A stretch of DNA of 64,000 nt, from positions 660,739 to 724,738 of the forward strand of contig BJOX01000260.1 in assembly GCA_009731375.1 (NCBI GenBank), read 5' to 3'. The stretch comes from Paulinella micropora (taxonomy: Eukaryota > Cercozoa > Imbricatea > Euglyphida). This document shows positions 1 to 9,829 of the stretch, in pieces. The position numbers and the translations under genes were made by a program. The notes below the pieces were generated by a model that saw nothing but the letters and a program-made list of their open reading frames with translations, was not told the DNA's origin and did not search any database. Each line of letters opens with the position of its first letter. Positions within the stretch are counted from its first letter, which is position 1.

Positions 1-384
1 CTAGAAGCGGGTGGTCTGGCGCTGCGCCACCTGGGCGTCCTGCTCGACCACACAGAACGCCGCCTGCTCATCCACACCTACCCCGGCCGTCTGGCCGCTC
101 TCGTGCTGCACGTAGCCCAAGGGCGCGCGCCGCTGCCCCTCCGGGTCCGGCAAGTCTGGGCGCTGAAGCGCCTGCGCGCCCTCTGCGGCCTCCCGCTGGC
201 GCCCACGCCCGGCCTCTCCTACGAAACCAGCAACTGTGCACGCGTTGCCACCTACGAGGATCTCGCCTGCTGGCGCGCGCTGCGCGACGCCGGCGTCCTC
301 GTCTGGCTCTCCGTCCAAGAAGCCGCCTGCCAGCGAGGCTGCGAGAGCCTCGCCAAGCTCGCCAGCCAGGCCGCTAACGCGGCC

Positions 385-435
385 TGGAAGGAGGGCAGGG
401 GGAGAGGTTCGGGGGGCCGGAGCCTCCGGCCCCCC
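385..435. repeat. Partial, diverged palindromic element in RPB2
   Basis: Resembles the GGAATGAAGGCAGGGGG...TTCGGGGGGC half of the palindromic element, but its end is replaced by a different short palindrome (GGCCGGAGCCTCCGGCC). Kept in frame in the RPB2 reading frame. An older or partial copy. Confidence 0.5.
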
Positions 436-807
436 GACTGGGTGGATGTGTCGCCGGCGCGGCACCTGGGGTTTTCGTCATCGCTGACGCTGTTCCACGA
501 GCACGTGACGGGGCCCCGCCTGGTGTACGCGGCGGGGATGCAGACCCAGGCGATTGCACAGCACCGGCCCGGGCGCATCCTGGCCAACTCTACCAAAGAG
601 CTCCTGCACGGCGAGCGCGGTTTGCTAGAGGCGCCCCTGACTGCCTGCACCGTGGGGCTGCAGCCCCTGGGCGTCAACGTGCCCGTGGCGTACCGCGCCT
701 GGTCCCACAACCAGGACGACGGAACCGTCTGGTCGCAGGGCGCCGTCGACCGCGGCCTCTTTGCCCACGTCGAGCACAAGAGCTACCGCGACACTTACCA
801 ACTCCAG

Positions 808-889
808 CCCGGGGGGCATGCTGCCCCCCGACCCCCCCCCTGCCTCCATTCCAGCCCGCGCTAGCGGGCTGGGCAGCATGCCCCCCGGG
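808..889. repeat. Palindromic insertion element, copy 1 (in RPB2)
   Basis: An element of about 80 bp with near-perfect terminal inverted repeats (CCCGGGGGGCATGCTGCC at the left, GGGCAGCATGCCCCCCGGG at the right) and an inner inverted repeat AGCCCGCGCTAGCGGGCT. It lies inside the RPB2 coding sequence. Compared with copy 3 it has one extra base in the internal A/C homopolymer, which is exactly the +1 shift seen between the upstream and downstream RPB2 frames. Confidence 0.85.
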
Positions 890-1667
890 TGGGAGAGGCT
901 GCGCGAATGTGCAGCACGCGCGCTGCTGCGCGAGCAGGCCCTGCGCAGGGCCGGGCGCCTGCCCACCCGCTGGCGCGGGTGGGGAGGAGCTGTCCCCGCG
1001 GAGGCGTACCTTTTATCGGCGCAGGCACAGCGCGGGGACAGTCCCTACGCGGGCCTGGGGCTCCCCGCCGTGGGGCGTGTGATCCTACAGGGCGACAGGC
1101 TGCTGCGGGGGCTCGGCGGGGAGCAGGAGGTCGTGGTCCGCGAAGTGCGCGCGGCGGCGCGCGGCGTCGTCGCTCAGACCTACCTCTCCATCCACCCCGC
1201 TGCCGAAAATGACGACGCCCCGCCCCCCGGCCGCCCCGCCGCGGCTCGCCCCCCTGCTCTGTGCGTGGCGGACCCCGACCCCTCTGCGGGCGCCATCGCC
1301 ACGCTCCTGCAACAGCTACCCGACCCCGCGGCGGCCCCGGGGAGCGGCCGCTACCTGGCCAGCGCGCGGGTTGTCACAGTACGCCTCGCCACCTTCCAGC
1401 ACGGCGACAAGATAACCAACGCGTCGGGCCAAAAATGCACCGTCTGCGTCACACTCCCCGACCGATGCCTGCCCTACCTGCCCACAGGGGAACGCCCCGC
1501 CGTGCTGCTAGGGCCCTCGCAAATGCTCCGCAAAACTATCAACGACTGCCTCACCACCCTACAGACCAGGCTCGTCGCGCAGCAGGGCCCCGAACTCATC
1601 AACCAAGTCACAGGCGGCTCCGCCACTCACGTCTGGCCCTGGAACCAGGAAATACTCCTGCACACCA

Positions 1668-1746
1668 CCGGGGGGCATGCTGCCCAGCCCGCTAGCGCGG
1701 GCTGGAATGAAGGCAGGGGGGGTTCGGGGGGCAGCATGCCCCCCGG
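1668..1746. repeat. Palindromic insertion element, copy 2 (inverted orientation)
   Basis: Same element as copy 1 but reverse-complemented, inside RPB2. The reading frame passes through without interruption and is translated as a Gly/Pro/Ala-rich insert. The element core is about 78 bp, or 26 codons. It is followed by a short second CACGCCCCCCGGGG-like tail. Confidence 0.85.
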
Positions 1747-1926
1747 CAGCACGCCCCCCGGGGAGTGGCGCCCCGACTTCCGCTGGGTGCTGGAGTCGCT
1801 CTGCCTGCCCACCCTCGCCAAGCTCTGGAAACGCTGCCTGCAGCACTGGCTGCGGCGCGCCGGCGCCGTCAGGGTCGGCGGGGGGCCCGCCCTCGCCGCC
1901 CTCAGCAAGGTCCTGCGGCTCTCTCT

Positions 1927-2004
1927 CGGGGGGCATGCTGCCCCCCGAACCCCCCCTGCCTCCCCTCCAGCCCGCGCTAGCGGGCTGGGCAGCATGCCCC
2001 CCGG
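1927..2004. repeat. Palindromic insertion element, copy 3
   Basis: 78 bp in the same orientation as copy 1, ends CGGGGGGCATGCTGCC and GGCAGCATGCCCCCCGG. It inserts exactly 26 codons in frame into RPB2 between two helical segments. Confidence 0.85.
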
Positions 2005-2914
2005 CGATAGCGGGCTGGGGCTGTTGGAATGGGTGGAGCGCGAGGAAAAGTGGCTGGCGGAGCGCCTGGTGCGTGCGGGGCTGCTTAGCCCCCAGCCGCC
2101 GCAGCAGCAGCGCGGCGGGGGGGCGGCCGCTGCCCTGCGCCTGATCCTGGCGCGCCGCCCCGCGTCTACTTGGGACCTCAGCAAGGGTTGGTACGACGTC
2201 TTGCTCCCGTGCTCATCCTGGCTGCCAGGCGTTCTGCAAGAAGCGCAGCTGAACCGGGAGCGCCTCGTCGCCACATTCTTCCCCCTGGCGGATCCGCCGC
2301 GACAGGCCAGCCTGTCGTCGCGGCCGACAGGCTGGAGACTCTGCACATGCGCGCCGCTAGCCGCATGTACAGCCCCGCCAGCATGGACCTAGACCCTGCG
2401 GGAAACGCCTCCCTCTTTGGCTTCCAGTACTACATGGCAGAGGAGAAAACTTCTGAGATCCAGTTCAAGGCACGGCACCGCGGGGGCATCGACCCGCTGA
2501 CCCACCAGGGCACCAAGTCCAGCAAGGTCGACGGTGCTAGCAAGTTCGACCCCATGACTCTTAATTCCAGCGTACAGGCCTGCTCTACTTCCCTTCTCAA
2601 ACAAGTGCTTGAAACCTCGGATTCCCGCTGCGATTTCATCTGCAATCTATGCGGCCGGATTGGCTTTGGCGACCCTGCTACCGGACAAGCTACCTGCCTG
2701 ACCAGATCCTGCTCCCAAGCACAGGCTGCCGGCAAATACACAGGCCTAACCGCTCGTCCCACCTCGTTTGTCTTTCTCAAAGCTATACAAACACTCGACG
2801 CTACCGGGCTGCTGTACCGCATCAAGGCTCTGCCGATGCCCTAGCCATCGGGACAGAGGGAGGCAAAGGAGAGAGGAGGGGGTGTTGCTTTTCTTGTCTC
2901 CTCCCCCCCCCCCA

Positions 2915-3217
2915 NNNNNNNNNNNNNNNNNNNNNNNNNNNNNNNNNNNNNNNNNNNNNNNNNNNNNNNNNNNNNNNNNNNNNNNNNNNNNNNNNNNNNN
3001 NNNNNNNNNNNNNNNNNNNNNNNNNNNNNNNNNNNNNNNNNNNNNNNNNNNNNNNNNNNNNNNNNNNNNNNNNNNNNNNNNNNNNNNNNNNNNNNNNNNN
3101 NNNNNNNNNNNNNNNNNNNNNNNNNNNNNNNNNNNNNNNNNNNNNNNNNNNNNNNNNNNNNNNNNNNNNNNNNNNNNNNNNNNNNNNNNNNNNNNNNNNN
3201 NNNNNNNNNNNNNNNNN
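2915..3217. other. Assembly gap (303 N)
   Basis: Unsequenced. It follows a C-run at 2902-2913 and is followed by A-rich and CA-rich sequence. It separates the RPB2 stop from the promoter region of the next gene; together 2845-3339 holds no visible gene. An AT-rich TATAAG-like stretch at 3308-3313 lies about 30 bp before the next ATG. Confidence 0.95.
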
Positions 3218-3339
3218 TAATAAAAAAAAACACACACACACACCCCCAAAAAAAAAAAAAAAAAAAAAAAGCCAGCTGAAAAAAAAATCATCTACCTCGT
3301 AGATGAATATAAGCTTGGAGAAGCACCGTTAATTTAATC

Positions 3340-5489
3340 ATGCGGACAAGTTTCAATTCGACCTCTAACCGAGGTCGGACTTCGCGTAAACGCGGCTCCA
3401 GAAACCAAGAAACAAAAGTACTGGAAAACGAATCAGCAGAAATCGAGACACCGACACTACAACAGAAGGTAGACCCACGCCCGTCCACGCCGAATGCTAC
3501 AGTCGACAAAGTAGAAACGAATCAGCAACGAGCAGAGATTAAGGCAGCAAGGCTGCCCATAACACGATCCAAATACAGAAACAAAAAGGGGCAAGATGGA
3601 CGTGGTTGTTGGAAAAACACGTGCCTCTGTGTCACCATGAGTTGCGCGTTCGTGATCATCAGTATCGTGCTGGTCTTGGTGGGAGTTGAAGGCAAACTAA
3701 TCGCCGACCTACGCCGCGCCGGTCGCGCGGCCTATACGTCCAGTGCCGCAAACTACCAGAACAGCAGTGGGCTGGGAGGCAGTCCAACACACAGTACAGC
3801 CGCGAGCCCCCAGCCGACCGTTGTTTCTCCCAGCCTTGCTAGTGTTAGCGCTAGTGTTAGCGCTAGTGTTAGTGCTAGTGCTAGTGCCAGTGCCAGTGCC
3901 AGTGCCAGTGCCAGTGCCAGTGCCAGTGCTAGTGCTACTAGTAGTGCCAGTGCCAGTGCCAGTGCCAGTGCTAGTGCTAGTGCTAGTGCTAGTGCTAGTT
4001 CTGGTGCTAGTGCTAGTGCTAGCAGCGGCACTAGCAAACACGACAGCGGTGGTGGTGGCGGCGGAGGGGCTGCAAGCCCCTCCGCGTCTCCCAGCGCTCT
4101 TCGTAGCTTGCTCAACTGCTCGGGCGCTGCCGCCGGGGCCCTGCGCTATTGGGGGGCGCCCGAGCCACAGCCAGCCACAGGCTGGCTGTGGCAGTCAGAC
4201 AAAGCCAACGCAAGCTGGTGGCTTGCCTTGGAACTACAAGCGCCAGCGGGGGGCGGCGGCAGCGCCCCCCCGCCCGAATTCCAAGTGTACGGCGAGCCCC
4301 CTGACTGCGTACGGATCCAACTTCCAACTGCGGGGCCACGCCCCGCGAGCGATGGGGTGTGCACGGGGCAGGGCCGGTGGGAGTTGAAGGTGGAACTTAC
4401 CCTAAGCTGCAGTCCAGCGTCAGCGTCGGCTTGGCTACGACAAGTCGAAGGAGAGTGCGTGCGTTGGGAGATCCCCCTCGAACTCCCGCCAGCATCTGCG
4501 CTGGCGCTGAGCTTCTGGCCAGCGGATTTCTCAACAGAAGCTGCTGCTGAGCTTACCTCTCAAGATATGCTCTTGCTGGAGACACTCGACCAGCCGGGGG
4601 CTGGTCGTGCAGCCCCCTGGCCTGGACTGACAGTATATGTAGAGGGCGGGTTTTCCCACACGTGCCTGTGGGCTTCGGCCCCCGGGCTGCTCCCCAATGC
4701 CAGCACGCAGCTTGTACCCTCCCTCTGCTACCTCAGCGACCCCTGCCGGAGCGCCGGGCCCGTGTACGGCCTCAACGTCTCGCTCGCCTGGACTGGCAGG
4801 CGCAGCTCGCTTTTTTGCTTGGTGCCAGGTACCCTGCCCGACGCTATGCTTAACTCCAGCTACGCGCTCCTTACGCTGGAAGCGGCGCTGTGGCTTCGGA
4901 ACGGCACCTCACCCCTGACCACGCGTGGCAGGCTGCAACTGCCGCTCTTACACCAAAAAAGCGGCGGGGCGGGGCCGCCCAGCTCCAGCTCCAGCTCCAG
5001 CTCCAGCCCCGCCCCGACGGGCTCGAGCTACGCTTCCACCCTCACACCAACCCCGCCTGAATTCGGGGGCTCAAACCCTTCTACGACCCTGCCCTCGAGC
5101 GTGGGGCCAACACAGCAGGAGCGGGCGCTCCTCGGGGCCGGCCAGGGCTCCTGGCATCAATGGCTGGCTTACGCGCTCGCGGCCTTCTTTCTAGTTTGTT
5201 GTTGTTATCAGTACTACCAAAAACATCACCACCAGCTGCTAGCCAAGGCAGCTCTGCCTGGGCTAGACACCACCGCCATCAGGGGAGAAAGCCAACCGCT
5301 GCTGCTGCAACCGCACGCACGGGCTTCTTCACAAGACAAGCAGGGGCCTAGTTCGGCACGCCCCAAGTTGCAGGAACCTGCCGACCTAGATCACGAAGAA
5401 GAAGATCACGAGCCCGCAAGCAGATCCCGCGAAAACGGCTATATAAAGAACGGCGTTCTGCCCCTCCAAGACATTGATCCAGAAGGCAT
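3340..5489 (+). CDS. Large (Ser-Ala)-repeat membrane glycoprotein, C-terminus lost in gap
   Basis: Not a recognised family. The N-terminal ~90 residues are basic and polar. A first membrane segment follows (about residues 98-118, ending VLVLVGV), then a Ser-Ala dipeptide low-complexity block encoded by AGTGCY repeats (3835-4030). A Cys-containing ectodomain with several N-x-S/T sites comes next, then a Ser/Pro stalk. A second strong hydrophobic segment (LAYALAAFFLVCCCYQYY, 5167-5220) precedes a charged cytoplasmic tail that runs into the N gap. The predicted topology is a large extracellular or lumenal loop held by two membrane anchors, as expected for a virion or infected-cell surface protein. 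The ATG at 3340 is the first in frame after a TATAAG-like element. The stop codon is not visible; the same frame happens to be open beyond the gap but there enters the next gene. Confidence 0.65.
3835..4030. repeat. AGTGCY/GTGCTA hexanucleotide repeat encoding (Ser-Ala)n
   Basis: About 30 near-identical 6-bp units in the ectodomain stem of the membrane glycoprotein. They encode alternating Ser and Ala with occasional Val, Thr and Gly. Such repeats vary in length by slippage and often carry O-glycans, but neither is shown here. Confidence 0.9.
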
Positions 5490-5919
5490 NNNNNNNNNNN
5501 NNNNNNNNNNNNNNNNNNNNNNNNNNNNNNNNNNNNNNNNNNNNNNNNNNNNNNNNNNNNNNNNNNNNNNNNNNNNNNNNNNNNNNNNNNNNNNNNNNNN
5601 NNNNNNNNNNNNNNNNNNNNNNNNNNNNNNNNNNNNNNNNNNNNNNNNNNNNNNNNNNNNNNNNNNNNNNNNNNNNNNNNNNNNNNNNNNNNNNNNNNNN
5701 NNNNNNNNNNNNNNNNNNNNNNNNNNNNNNNNNNNNNNNNNNNNNNNNNNNNNNNNNNNNNNNNNNNNNNNNNNNNNNNNNNNNNNNNNNNNNNNNNNNN
5801 NNNNNNNNNNNNNNNNNNNNNNNNNNNNNNNNNNNNNNNNNNNNNNNNNNNNNNNNNNNNNNNNNNNNNNNNNNNNNNNNNNNNNNNNNNNNNNNNNNNN
5901 NNNNNNNNNNNNNNNNNNN
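5490..5919. other. Assembly gap (430 N)
   Basis: Unsequenced. It holds the C-terminus of the Ser-Ala glycoprotein gene and the promoter of the next gene. It is followed by a C-run. An AT-rich AATAATAAAAAG at 5953-5964 may be the core promoter or leader of the gene starting at 5992. Confidence 0.95.
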
Positions 5920-5991
5920 CCCCCCCCCTTGCTGCCAGATAAATCTTACAGAAATAATAAAAAGGAAACGAACAACAGAGAAACCTCGCAA

Positions 5992-7880
5992 ATGGTTGCG
6001 ACGCTACTACAAACTGCTGGAACTGCCTGGCTGTCGGTACTGCTTGCGCTGGGCGTGCAGTTAGTTGGCGCTGCTTGTCCAGAAGGCTTATGCCCTCCGG
6101 GGACAAGCAGCATGTGTATGAACGCGGACAGCACGCTGGCGAGCTGCACGCGCGACCTGTGTGGCTGTCTGGCAAGGGCGCCGGGGTCTTACTCGTATGC
6201 TGGCCACACTGCCGAAGAAGCGCGCGGTGCTTTTCTAGCGCTGGAGCTTGGTGATGGACAAGGTGCAGAGACTCGCGTGCAAGTGTCGGCGGGTTGCGAT
6301 GTCCATCTGGTCTTCTTAGTGGGAACCAAGCTGACTAACCTCACGCAAGAAATGATCTTAGTGAAGGAAGAGTTGAATTTTACGCTGGACCTGCAGGCGC
6401 GGATAGGTATGTGCTCCGATAGCATCTTGGAGAATCTGGCAGAAAATGTCGCGGATGCCATCGACAACTATTACAGCGCTGGCACGATCAAGTACCCGTA
6501 CATGAGCGAATACATGTTTGACGACGGCGGCGCTCCCCAGGACGTGGTACTGCGCCACCGCTGGGCCCGGCCCTGCACTACTAGTGGGGCTCCTGCTACG
6601 CCAGGGCGTGCGTACTTGCTGATCTGGTACCACACCTACGAAATCGTGTACACAAGCGCCCGGGACTGCCTGCGCATCGACGTCCCCAGCCCTTACGGAC
6701 TGTATCCGCCGCCGCCACAGCCAGGCGTGGGCGTCGGGGGCAGCGGAGGCGGCTGCCCTTGCAGCAACTCGGCGGCGTGTGAGGCTCCTATACAGAATTT
6801 CAGCACGCCGCTCTGGGGAAAGGGCTACGAGGTGTACACGGGCTGCGAACGTAACTGGACAGAACCCCTTTGGGAGGACAGCTCCAGCTCCAGCTCCAGC
6901 TCCAGCTCCAGTGACAGCTCGAGCTCGAGCTTTGGCGAAGAGCGGGTGGGGTGCCCGGCCGACCTGTGTCCGGCGGGCGAAACAGAGGCGTTTTGTTTCA
7001 TGCTTGACACCACGCTAGCAAACTGCAGCCTGTGGGATTGTGGCTGCCGTGCTCGCGCGGCGGGCACATTCACCTTTCAGGCACCGAAGCCGGTTCTTTT
7101 GGCGTTGTGGCGCTGGCGCTGCGAAGGGGGCAGGGTGCGGAAACACGCCTTACCATCTCGCGTGGCTGCGACGTGGGCATCGATCTGTCGGTGCGGCTGC
7201 TGGCCGGCTCGGAGAAGAACTTGAGCGAAGACACTGCAGCTCACGTCGGCCTGTGCAGCGACGGGCTGAGCATCGCCTCCGAGTACGTGCTGGAAGCTTT
7301 GAACAATAGCTATTCGCCAGGCTATACGGCTGCTGCACAGGCTCCCTCCAGAAGATACCGGTTTGAAGACAGCGGCCCCGCGCACCAAGTGGTGCTGCGC
7401 CACAGGTGGTCTCGGCCCTGCACAGGGGGCGTCGAGGGTTCCTTGTTTGCGTACTTGGTGGTGAGCTACTACTCCAGGCGCAGGGCCTACAACGGCACGG
7501 GAGGCTGCCTGCGCCTGGACATCAGCAACCCGTTCGAGTTGTACGCGCGGCCCTCCACAGGGGCAGGCGAGATCTGCAACTGCCAGGGAGCTCAGGCGTG
7601 CGCGGCGCCCACGCTGAATTACAGTGCGCCGGCGCGCGGGTTGGGCTACGAGCTGTACGAAGGCTGCGAGAACAAGTGGCGGGAGGCCCTTGGAACCGCC
7701 ACCACGACGACGGCGCCAGGCAACGGCACCGCCACCACGACGACGGCGCCAGGCAACGGCAGCACTTCCGCTGGTGGCCCCTCGACGGGGCCACCAGCGC
7801 TTTCGTCAGCCCCTCCTAGCTCCGCCGGCACCTGCTGGACCTGGCTACTAATTTTGGCACTCTTGTCCTGGATGCCTTGA
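5992..7880 (+). CDS. Cys-rich tandem-domain surface glycoprotein (paralog A), one frameshift
   Basis: Begins with a signal peptide (MVATLLQTAGTAWLSVLLAL...) and carries two copies of a Cys-rich domain of roughly 260 residues. Each copy starts CPxxLCPxGxxxxC...C...CGC and ends with VVLRHRW.RPC, LRxDIxxPF.LY and a GYExYxGCExxW motif. The copies are separated by a poly-Ser linker (6880-6930). A Thr-rich stalk (TTTTAPGNG repeats) and a C-terminal hydrophobic tail (TCWTWLLILALLSWMP) follow, which would serve as a GPI-anchor signal or membrane anchor. The frame changes between about 7085 and 7115 inside repeat 2; homology to repeat 1 places the break there. The family is unknown to me. A paralog lies at 18563-20305 and a partial copy at 9228-9647. 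Confidence 0.7.
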
Positions 7881-7979
7881 CAGTGACAGACTCTCTCTGT
7901 AATTGGAGTGTATAATTAAAAGCATAATTCTTTTTCAAATTTTTTTTTTGTTTAATTACCTCGAAAGACCGAGACTTTA
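7881..7979. terminator. Short AT-rich convergent 3' region with likely polyadenylation signals
   Basis: Only ~100 bp separates two convergent genes. It contains TATAATTAAAAGCATAATTC and a T-run. An almost identical stretch lies at 9736-9829 between the second copies of the same genes. AATTAAA is a plausible poly(A) signal; termination is inferred from position. Confidence 0.45.
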
Positions 7980-9217
7980 TTAATTACAGCTGAAGCCCCC
8001 CGCCGTGTTGGTGCAACTTTGGCCCAAGAGGCAGTTGTGCGTGCCAAGCTGGCACTCGTCCACGTCCTCGCAGCCCGCCAGCAGGGCTGCCTGGGCGTAG
8101 CCCGGCAGGCATTCGCAGGCAAAGCTCCCCACGGTGTTGGTACAGCGCTGGTTTCCGCTGCAGGAAGGCGTGTTGGCACAGCCGCCGTCCATGTCCTGGC
8201 AGACACGCCGCAGTTCCAACAACAGTGGGTTCAGGCGACCGAGCGCCACCTGCCCCGTGCAACCCAGCGCCACCGGCACTACAAAGCGGAACCTGTTCCA
8301 GTACCGGCCGTCCAGCGGCCGGCCCGCGCGCCCGCTGCTGAGCCCCCAGGCCTTGGCGGGGTCTAGGGGGCTGCCCGCGTACACGGTGGTCCAGCTGGCA
8401 CCGCCGTCGTTCGAGCCCAGTATGTGCAGCCTAGCCGCCGAGCTGGCGCCGACAGCTCCGCTGTCGGGCCCGGCGCCAGAGCCGGGGTACACCTCGACTT
8501 GGGCCAGCCCAGCCCTATCCAACAGAGAACCGGCACTGAGCTCTAGGTATTCGCCGGAGAGACGGCCGCCTCCTTCCGGGCGGCCGTCTATGTTGCTTGT
8601 CCACGCGGCCGCCGAGGTCGCGTTGGCCGCGCAGGCGAGCGCGCCCTGCCCTGCCCCCGCCGCAGCGGTAGTGTCGTAGGTGCCCAGCGCACTGGTCCAC
8701 GGCCCAGCCCCGTCCGCGTCGGGGAGCGGCGCCAGCTCTGCGCCCCCAGGGGCGCTGCTAGAGGAAGAGGCGCGCAGCCGCCAACCCCTGAGCACGAGCT
8801 GTTGTAGCACAAACGTAGGCGGCCCCGCGTCGCTGGCACACTTGTCCACGTCCTGGCAATCCGGCCCCGCCGCGGCGTATCCCACCGGGCAATCACAGCG
8901 GAAGCCGCCGGCCGTGTTCACACACTGCCTGTCGCCGCCGCAATCGTGCGCCGCAGCGGCGCACTCATCCACGTCCCAACAACAGGGCCTTTGCTCTAAC
9001 AAACGGGGGTTCAGGCGCCCCAGTGCCACCTGCTCCGTACAGGCCGGCACAAGGCCCCCCACACCCGGCTCGCTGCTCTGGTACGCCGCCGTGAAAATAA
9101 AACGGAACCTACTCCAAAACTGCCCGCCCAGCACTGCATCAGCGCTGCGCCCGGCGCTGATGCCCAGGCCGCCCAGCGCAATCGTGTCGTTGTACACGGT
9201 GCTCCAGCTCTGCCCTC
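7980..9217 (-). CDS. Partial second copy of the discoidin/EGF secreted protein (3' part), cut by gap
   Basis: Encodes the C-terminal ~410 residues of the same protein as 9830-13621: part of the first discoidin-like domain, an EGF pair (DVDECAAAAHDCGGD...), a second discoidin-like domain, and terminal EGF-like repeats ending GGFSCN. The frame runs into the 10-N gap at 9218. Compared with the intact copy it lacks one 750-bp block (discoidin domain 3 plus an EGF), apparently by recombination between EGF repeats, and differs by scattered substitutions and two compensating 3-bp indels. It is either an allele or assembly duplicate, or a real tandem duplication. Confidence 0.6.
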
Positions 9218-9227
9218 NNNNNNNNNN

Positions 9228-9647
9228 TGCCCCGCGCACCAAGTGGTGCTGCGCCACAGGTGGTCTCGGCCCTGCACAGGGGGCGTCGAGGGTTCCTTGT
9301 TTGCGTACTTGGTGGTGAGCTACTACTCGTTCTTGGCCTACAACGGCACGGGAGGCTGCCTGCGCCTGGACATCAGCAACCCGTTCGAGTTGTACGCGCG
9401 GCCCTCCACAGGGGCAGGCGAGATCTGCAACTGCCAGGGAGCTCAGGCGTGCGCGGCGCCCACGCTGAATTACAGTGCGCCGGCGCGCGGGTTGGGCTAC
9501 GAGCTGTACGAAGGCTGCGAGAACAAGTGGCGGGAGGCCCTTGGCACCGCCACCACGACGACGGCGCCAGGCAACGGCACCAGCACCACGACGACGGCGC
9601 CAGGCAACGGCAGCACTTCCGCTGGTGGCCCCTCGACGGGGCCATAA
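9228..9647 (+). pseudogene. Partial second copy of the Cys-rich glycoprotein C-terminus, prematurely stopped
   Basis: Near-identical to 7377-7795, starting right after the 10-N gap. It encodes the end of Cys-rich domain 2 and the Thr-rich stalk. At 9645-9647 two substitutions (CACCAG to CATAAG context) make a TAA, so the hydrophobic anchor encoded downstream in the other copy is not translated. The 5' part is missing in the gap. Confidence 0.6.
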
Positions 9648-9829
9648 GCGCTTTCGTCAGCCCCTCCTAGCTCCGCCGGCACCTGCTGGACCTGGCTACT
9701 AATTTTGGCACTCTTGTCCTGGATGCCTTGACAGTGACAGACTCTCTCTGCAATTGGAGTGTATAATTAAAAGCATAATTCTTTTTCAATTTTTTTTTTG
9801 TTTAATTACCTCGAAAGACCGAGACTTTA

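Larger units (their letters stand above)
1..2844 (+). pseudogene. RNA polymerase second-largest subunit (RPB2-like), C-terminal part, frameshifted
   Basis: Catalytic beta-like subunit of a multisubunit DNA-directed RNA polymerase. The reading frame is open at the left window edge, so the N-terminal half is outside. Hallmarks appear in RPB2 order. Frame 1 carries SHNQDDGTVW and AVDRGLF (family GYNQED...IDRGLF) near 700-765. Frame 2 carries a YAGLGLPAVGRV region and GDKITNASGQK (family GDKFASRHGQKG) near 1410-1435. Frame 1 again carries FGFQYYM and the C-terminal clamp zinc ribbon CNLCGRIG...C-x4-C near 2640-2710, ending at TAG 2842. The three blocks are in different frames: one shift is at the palindromic insertion 808-889, the other lies between about 2290 and 2390. 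Three complete palindromes plus one partial copy sit inside the gene. The HGQKG loop is altered (SGQKC). Either a decaying gene or one with homopolymer errors; the family assignment is firm. Confidence 0.85.

Noticed and set aside
3743-4387. Frames reading as long Val/Leu or Thr/Ser repeats opposite the Ser-Ala block
   Set aside because: Shadows of the AGTGCY repeat. The Ser-Ala frame is the only one with a coherent membrane-protein architecture around it.
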